DNA of 64,000 nt from Cellulomonas sp. Leaf395 (GTDB lineage Bacteria; Actinomycetota; Actinomycetes; Actinomycetales; Cellulomonadaceae): positions 186,001 through 250,000 of the forward strand of contig NZ_LMQI01000004.1 in the NCBI RefSeq assembly GCF_001424125.1. Reading direction: 5' to 3'. The notes under the pieces were generated by a model. The model saw only the letters and a program-made list of their open reading frames with translations, ran no database searches and was not told the origin of the DNA. The translations under genes and the position numbers were made by a program. Of this stretch, positions 59,479-64,000 are shown piece after piece. Numbering within the stretch: position 1 is the first letter of the stretch; every line of letters begins with the position of its first letter.

Positions 59479-61260
59479 TCACACCTGCTGGGCGCGCTGG
59501 AGCCGGGCGTAGCGGCCGTCGGCCCTGAGCAGGTCGTCGTGGGTGCCGACCTCGACCACGCGGGCGTCGTCGAGGACGACGATCCGGTCGGCGGAGCGGA
59601 TCGTCGACAGCCGGTGCGCGACGACGAGAGTGGTGCGGCCCTCCATGAGCCGGGCCAGCGCCTCCTTGACCGCGACCTCGGACTCGGGGTCGAGCGCGGA
59701 GGTCGCCTCGTCGAGGAGGAGGATGCGCGGGTCCCGGACGAGCGCGCGGGCGATGGCGATGCGTTGGCGCTGACCGCCGGACAGGCGTGCGCCGCGCTCG
59801 CCGACGACGGTGTCCCAGCCGTCGGGGAGGGCGTCGACGATCTCGGCGGCGTTCGCGTCGACGAGGGCCTGGCGGACCCGGGCGTCGGTGGCCCGGGGCA
59901 TGCCGTAGGCGACGTTGTCGCGGATGGACCCCTCGAACAGCACGGACTCCTGCGGGACGACGGACACGTGCGTGCGGACGGAGCGCAGGTCGAGGTGCGC
60001 GGTGTCGACGCCGTCGAGCAGGAGCCGGCCGCCGGTCGGCCGCAGGAAGCCGAGCGCCAGGTTGAGCACGGTCGACTTGCCGGAGCCGGAGGGGCCGACG
60101 AACGCGACGGTCTGGCCGGCCTCGATGGTCAGGTCGATGCCGTCCAGGGCGTCGCTGTCAGCATCGGGGTACCGGAAGTGCACGTTCTCGAGGGTGAGCC
60201 GACCCTCGACGTGCTCGACGCGGTGCTTGCCGGCGTTCTCCTCGAGGTCCGGCTCCTGCATGACCTCGGCGATGGACCGGATGGACTCCAGCCCCTTGGC
60301 GCCGATGGGCAGGAGCATCAGCAGGCCGGTGACGGAGCCGGTGATGAGCGCGAAGTAGGAGCTGAGCAGCACGACCTGGCCGGCGGTGATGGTGAGGATC
60401 CCGGTGATCGACACCCAGGCGGCGAGCACCAGGCACAGGACTCCGAGCAGCTGCAGGCTCACCCAGCTGAGGGACGCGAACCGGCCGTTGAGCACGTCGA
60501 GCCGGTAGCCGGCGGACCGGACGCCCTCGGCGCCGACGGCGACCCGCTCCTCCGCGGTGGCCTCCAGGCCGTGCGCGCGGGTGATCGGCATGAGCGTGGC
60601 CATCTCGCCGACGCGGGCCGAGAAGTGCTCGACCTCCTTGCGGAACGACTCGTTGCGCTCTCGCGAACGGCGGGCCAGCACGAAGCGCAGCAGCACGGCG
60701 AGCGGGATGGTCAGCGCGTAGACGGGAAGGAACTCGGGGACTGCCAGGGCGGTCATGACGATCGCGCCGAGCATCACCATCGTCGCGGACAGCAGCGGGT
60801 GGGCGATCTGCTGGAGCATCACCTCGACGTTCTCGACGTCGCGGACGACCTTGGTCTGCACGATGGAGGCGCTGACGCGGGAGTGGAAGCCGATCGACAG
60901 GCTCTGCAGGCGCGACGTGAGGCCGTTGCGCAGGTCGGCGCCGATCTCCCGGACCGCGCCCATGAACAGCTTGGTCCACTGCACGTGGTTCGGGTAGTTC
61001 TGCACGAGCGCGGCGACGGCGATCGCGGCCCACAGCCAGAGCTCGCTGGTCGGGCCGCCGGCGACGACGACGTCGATGACCTTGCCCGTGATCACGGGCA
61101 TGAGCCAGAGCGGGATGTCCTTCAACGTGAAGAACGCGGCGGCGGCGAGCACCCGGCGCCGGTGCGTCCCCAGGAGGTGGACCACCGAGCGGACGGGGTG
61201 CGCTCCGTCGATGTCGATCACAGCGAGGCGGGGGTGGGAACCATCGGTCACGGGTTCCAT
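59479..61260 (-). CDS. Single-gene ABC exporter (TMD-NBD)
   Basis: The ATG at 61260 gives 593 residues. It has six membrane helices and a C-terminal ATPase with Walker A GPSGSGKST, signature LSGGQRQR and Walker B ILLLDEATSALD. It is convergent with ThrE. Upstream at 61302-61323 is a 22-bp near-perfect palindrome, probably an operator. It may be a homodimeric lipid or drug exporter. It is not close in sequence to the exporter at 55737, so the two are unlikely to be recent duplicates. Confidence 0.9.
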   Translation of the reverse strand: MEPVTDGSHPRLAVIDIDGAHPVRSVVHLLGTHRRRVLAAAAFFTLKDIPLWLMPVITGKVIDVVVAGGPTSELWLWAAIAVAALVQNYPNHVQWTKLFMGAVREIGADLRNGLTSRLQSLSIGFHSRVSASIVQTKVVRDVENVEVMLQQIAHPLLSATMVMLGAIVMTALAVPEFLPVYALTIPLAVLLRFVLARRSRERNESFRKEVEHFSARVGEMATLMPITRAHGLEATAEERVAVGAEGVRSAGYRLDVLNGRFASLSWVSLQLLGVLCLVLAAWVSITGILTITAGQVVLLSSYFALITGSVTGLLMLLPIGAKGLESIRSIAEVMQEPDLEENAGKHRVEHVEGRLTLENVHFRYPDADSDALDGIDLTIEAGQTVAFVGPSGSGKSTVLNLALGFLRPTGGRLLLDGVDTAHLDLRSVRTHVSVVPQESVLFEGSIRDNVAYGMPRATDARVRQALVDANAAEIVDALPDGWDTVVGERGARLSGGQRQRIAIARALVRDPRILLLDEATSALDPESEVAVKEALARLMEGRTTLVVAHRLSTIRSADRIVVLDDARVVEVGTHDDLLRADGRYARLQRAQQV

Positions 61261-61301
61261 CGTGACACCGCTGGACGCGGACGGACAGCGCATTCCGGGA
61301 T

Positions 61302-61323
61302 GAGATCGCATCGATTCGATCTC
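61302..61323. promoter_or_regulatory. Operator-like 22-bp palindrome
   Basis: GAGATCG (61302-61308) pairs with CGATCTC (61317-61323) and the centre CATCGATT adds further symmetry, so 20 of 22 positions match. It lies about 42 bp before the ABC exporter start on the other strand. Confidence 0.55.
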
Positions 61324-61459
61324 GGCCCGCGACGCACACGCCGCCGAGCACGGCGCGCGCGTGGATCGTGGGTTGACGGATGTCCGAGGTCCGTTGCCTT
61401 GTGTGGCTTACCGAGGAGGATCTAGGAACGAGCAGACCAGGCCGAGAGGGGCTCTCCGC

Positions 61460-61627
61460 ATGCATGAGGTGTTGTCGCCCACGTCCGCCGAGCGCGACGT
61501 CGACCAGGTGCGAGCCACCATCGACCGAATCGCCGTCCGGTTGCGCACCACGCAACCCACGGTCGCAGCGACCGACCAGCCGTCGTCGCTCGTCGACGCG
61601 GGGACGCTCGCGAGCCCGATCGCATGA
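61460..61627 (+). CDS. 55-aa protein translationally coupled to acylase
   Basis: The ATG at 61460 follows GAGAGGGG. The product is MHEVLSPTSAERDVDQVRA and continues helical (TIDRIAVRLRTTQP), ending TLASPIA. Its stop overlaps the acylase start (ATGA at 61624). I do not recognise a family. It could be a small partner of the acylase, or a leader. No signal peptide, so it does not provide export for the acylase. Confidence 0.5.
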   Translation: MHEVLSPTSAERDVDQVRATIDRIAVRLRTTQPTVAATDQPSSLVDAGTLASPIA

Positions 61628-63696
61628 CGGTCTTCCGCGATGCCCAAGGCGTGCCGCACGTTCGCGCGACGGACCACCTGGCGCTGGCGCGCGAGCAGGG
61701 GCGCGTCACCGCGCGCGACCGCGGCTGGCAGATCGAGGTGGCCCGGTGGCGGGCCGAGGGACGACTGGCCGAGAAGGTCGGGGCGGACGGCGTCGAGTGG
61801 GACCGGTTCGTGCGTCGAGCACGCCTGGCGGACACCGCGCAGAAGGCGTGTGCCGCGCTCGGCGACGAGGACCGGGCGTTCGTCGACGCCTACGTCGACG
61901 GCGTGAACGAGGCCGCCGCGGGGCATGGACCCCTGCCGGCGGAGCGTGCTGCCCTCGACGCGCGGTTCGGGTCCGTCACGCCCCACGAGCCGTGGCCCGC
62001 CTGGATCCCGCTGGGGATCATGCTCGCCAACCACGCGCTGTTCTCGATGTTCCCCCGGCTGCTGTGGAACGAGCACGTCCGGCTGACGCTCGGCGAGGAT
62101 GCGATCGACCTGTTCAGCTCGGCGGAGACCGCCTCGTCGGGCTCGAACGGGTGGGCGCTGCACGGGTCGAGGACCGCGTCCGGCAGGCCGCTCCTGGCGG
62201 GCGACCCGCACCGCATGATCGAGCTGCCCGGGGTGTACCAGCAGGTCAGGCTCGCGTGCGACGAGTTCGACGTGCTCGGCTTCGCGTTCCCCGGGGTGCC
62301 GGGCGTGCAGCACTTCGGGCACACCGGGACGGCGGCGTGGGGGATCACCAACGCGATCGCGCACCACGTCGAGGTGTTCCGTGAGCGGCTCGCCGACGAC
62401 GGGCGCTCGGCGCTCGGCCCGGACGGGTGGGCGCCCGTGTCCCGGCACACGGAGACGATCCGGGTGCGCGGCGGCGCGGACGTCGACGTCGACGTGGTCG
62501 AAACCGAGCGCGGTCCGCTGGTCCTCGACGGGATCAGCGTCCGGTTCCCCGCCCGCGTCGCGTCCGACGTCGGGTTCTCGTGCCTGCTCGCCCTGCTCAG
62601 GGCCCGCACGGCCGCCGACGTGGTCGACGCCCTGCGGGGGTGGGCGGACCCGGTCAACCGGGTGCTCACGGCCGACGCCGACGGGACGGTGCTCAGCCTC
62701 GACGCCGGGCTCGTGGTGACCAGGTCGTCGGCGGACCGCCGCCTGCCGCACGACGGGTGGTCGCCGGCCGCCCGCCCGGCGCCGTGGAACCGGCTGGCGG
62801 ATCCCACGCACGTCACCGACGTGGCGGTCGACGCCAACGAGCGGCCCACGGACCCCGAGCGGGACCTCGGCCGTGCCTACGTGGCGCCGTACCGGGCCCG
62901 ACGGATCCGGGAGCTGCTCGACGCGGGCGGCGCGTTCGGGCCCGCGGACATGGCAGCGATCCACGGCGACACCCTGGTGGGCAGCGCCGACGAGCTGCTC
63001 GGCTGGGCGCGCCGCGCCGACGCGCTGTCGCCGCCGGCCGCGGCGCTGCGGGACCGGCTGCTCGCCTGGGACCGGCACATGGACGCCGGCAGCGCCGACG
63101 CAGGCGTGTTTGCCGCTTGGCGGACCGAGGTCGCGGTGCTGCTCTCCGCGCACCCGGCGCTCGCGCCCCTGCACGCCCCGCACGGGCGCGGTGTCCTGCT
63201 CGACCCCTGGCTGGGCGTCGGGCCGCGGGTGGCCGACGGGCTGCCGCGGCTCCTGGGCGCCGCAGCGATCGGGATCGACGGCGTGGCCGTGGCGAGCGAG
63301 GCGCTGGAGCGGGTCGCGTCGGCCGGTGACGCATCCGGACTGGCTTCCCCCGTGGACCAGACCTGGGGCGACCGCCATCGCCTGCAGCCCGTCCCGACGT
63401 TGCTCGGCTTCCCCGGTCCGGTCGTCGACCCGGTCCCGCTGTCCGGCGACACCGACTGCGTCCGCTGCACCGCGAGCGTCCCCGGCGTGAGCGACGTGTC
63501 GTGGCGCGGCTCCGTGGCGCGGTGGGTGTGGGACCTCGACGACCGCCGCCGCAGCCGGTGGGGCGTGCCGTTCGGAGCGTCCGGGGACTCGACGAGCCCG
63601 CACGCGACCGACCAGCTGGGGACGTGGTTGGCGGCGGAGACCGTCGAGATCGTCACCGACTGGGACCTGCTCGAGGAGGAGTCCCCGCGAGAGTGA
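61624..63696 (+). CDS. Penicillin acylase family (S45, Ntn-hydrolase) protein
   Basis: This 690-residue protein begins MTVFRDAQGVPHVRA, the start of the alpha subunit region. Autocatalytic cleavage would free the N-terminal nucleophile Ser174 in SSGSNGWALHG, giving a beta chain with AFPGVPGVQHFGHTGTAAWG and Asn in WGITNA. It probably hydrolyses an amide such as an acyl homoserine lactone or a penicillin-like compound. No signal peptide is visible, unlike most secreted family members. Translationally coupled to a 55-residue gene upstream. Confidence 0.9.
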   Translation: MTVFRDAQGVPHVRATDHLALAREQGRVTARDRGWQIEVARWRAEGRLAEKVGADGVEWDRFVRRARLADTAQKACAALGDEDRAFVDAYVDGVNEAAAGHGPLPAERAALDARFGSVTPHEPWPAWIPLGIMLANHALFSMFPRLLWNEHVRLTLGEDAIDLFSSAETASSGSNGWALHGSRTASGRPLLAGDPHRMIELPGVYQQVRLACDEFDVLGFAFPGVPGVQHFGHTGTAAWGITNAIAHHVEVFRERLADDGRSALGPDGWAPVSRHTETIRVRGGADVDVDVVETERGPLVLDGISVRFPARVASDVGFSCLLALLRARTAADVVDALRGWADPVNRVLTADADGTVLSLDAGLVVTRSSADRRLPHDGWSPAARPAPWNRLADPTHVTDVAVDANERPTDPERDLGRAYVAPYRARRIRELLDAGGAFGPADMAAIHGDTLVGSADELLGWARRADALSPPAAALRDRLLAWDRHMDAGSADAGVFAAWRTEVAVLLSAHPALAPLHAPHGRGVLLDPWLGVGPRVADGLPRLLGAAAIGIDGVAVASEALERVASAGDASGLASPVDQTWGDRHRLQPVPTLLGFPGPVVDPVPLSGDTDCVRCTASVPGVSDVSWRGSVARWVWDLDDRRRSRWGVPFGASGDSTSPHATDQLGTWLAAETVEIVTDWDLLEEESPRE

Positions 63697-63738
63697 CGCC
63701 GGCCGCCGACGAGCGGTTCGTCGACGGGCTCGGCGTGA

Positions 63739-63867
63739 TCAGGATCTCCGACCTCGACCCCCGGGGACCGCGAACGCGTCGCCCAGCGGCCCGGGGACGG
63801 TCGGCTGCACGTCGACGGTCCCCTGCAGCAGCGCGACGTCCTGCTCGGTGCTGCGCGGGCCGATCAC
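63739..63867 (-). CDS. Small 42-aa frame overlapping the Fe-S gene end
   Basis: The GTG at 63867 overlaps the stop of the Fe-S protein (GTGA) and gives IGPRSTEQDVALLQGTVD then VQPTVPGPLGDAFAVPGG. Third positions are nearly all G or C, so it looks coding-like. It could be a short real gene or the decayed end of a longer one. Some resemblance to an aldo/keto reductase IGPR motif is noted, but it is weak. Confidence 0.25.
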   Translation of the reverse strand: MIGPRSTEQDVALLQGTVDVQPTVPGPLGDAFAVPGGRGRRS

Positions 63868-64000
63868 TCGCGCACCCGGTCGAGCAGCAGCAGGGCGATG
63901 TCGGTCACTTCGGGCACCCCTACGGTCTGGGACGCGGCGACCCCGTCGCTGAGCATCACCGTGCAGAACGGGCAGGCGGTCGCAACGACGTCGGCCCCCG
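63864..64000 (-). CDS. CCG-domain Fe-S protein, C-terminal end
   Basis: The last 45 codons are seen, running off the window edge: ADVVATACPFCTVMLSDGVA, then VTDIALLLLDRVRE and stop at 63864-63866. The CPFC motif is the end of a cysteine-rich CCG domain as in heterodisulfide-reductase-like or glycolate-oxidase-like (Fe-S)-binding proteins of actinobacteria. The rest of the protein and its neighbours are outside the window. Confidence 0.85.
   Translation of the reverse strand, partial: GADVVATACPFCTVMLSDGVAASQTVGVPEVTDIALLLLDRVRE

Overview
The window is about 64 kb of very GC-rich actinobacterial chromosome. Coding regions have G or C at most third positions, GTG starts are frequent, and many neighbouring genes overlap by ATGA or GTGA. 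A full-length cellobiose phosphorylase whose sequence and catalytic-residue numbering (Asp490) match the Cellulomonas enzymes makes a Cellulomonas-like cellulose degrader the best guess. I see no prophage, insertion sequence, integrase, rRNA operon or CRISPR array. This is ordinary chromosome with a few locally odd elements.

Layout. 1-3.0 kb: end of E1 alpha, then E1 beta and E2 of a 2-oxo acid dehydrogenase. 3.1-9.6 kb: a Rieske lipoprotein, a drug exporter with a nonsense codon near its start, and CopC plus CopD/CtaG for copper and cytochrome oxidase assembly. 9.6-10.8 kb: a DUF559-type gene flanked by two copies of a long palindrome. 10.9-18 kb: S9 peptidase, a DUF6458 protein, an anti-sigma/ECF sigma/sortase/DUF4397 surface cluster, a hydrolase and a WYL regulator. 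18-25.5 kb: a two-gene ABC exporter behind a LacI-family-type operator, a trypsin-like protease followed by a small protein resembling its own N-terminal domain, heme oxygenase, and a GAF-GGDEF protein. 25.5-32.8 kb: thioredoxin/NHL protein, methyltransferase, TetR, a GAF regulator with a short downstream peptide gene, DinB protein, and a hypothetical protein. 32.8-40.1 kb: transglutaminase and ATP-grasp/alpha-E genes, a sigma factor, and a divergent six-gene Asp23/DUF2273/DUF6286/AmaP envelope operon with a perfect CRP-type site between them. 40.1-45.2 kb: small enzymes, a potassium channel, a stable hairpin, a Tat-exported protein with twin operators, and tRNA-Gly(CCC). 45.2-48.9 kb: cellobiose phosphorylase and aldose epimerase with a recognisable promoter and CebR/CelR-like operator. 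49-53.9 kb: a two-component system, then dcd with three coupled genes. 53.9-64 kb: metallo-hydrolase, DinB, VOC, two single-gene ABC exporters, MarR, ThrE exporter, a cytoplasmic penicillin-acylase homologue, and the end of an Fe-S protein.

How the genes fit together. Cellobiose phosphorylase and GalM form a cytoplasmic cellobiose-use unit. The Asp23-AmaP operon, its divergent sigma factor and the adjacent ATP-grasp/transglutaminase pair look like an envelope-stress neighbourhood. The sortase cluster encodes a secreted protein, a sortase and their regulators. Several transporters (ABC pair, MarR-linked ABC, TetR neighbourhood) sit next to regulators or palindromic operators. Gene functions are family assignments made by reading the protein sequences. 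Operators and promoters are inferred from symmetry and spacing only.
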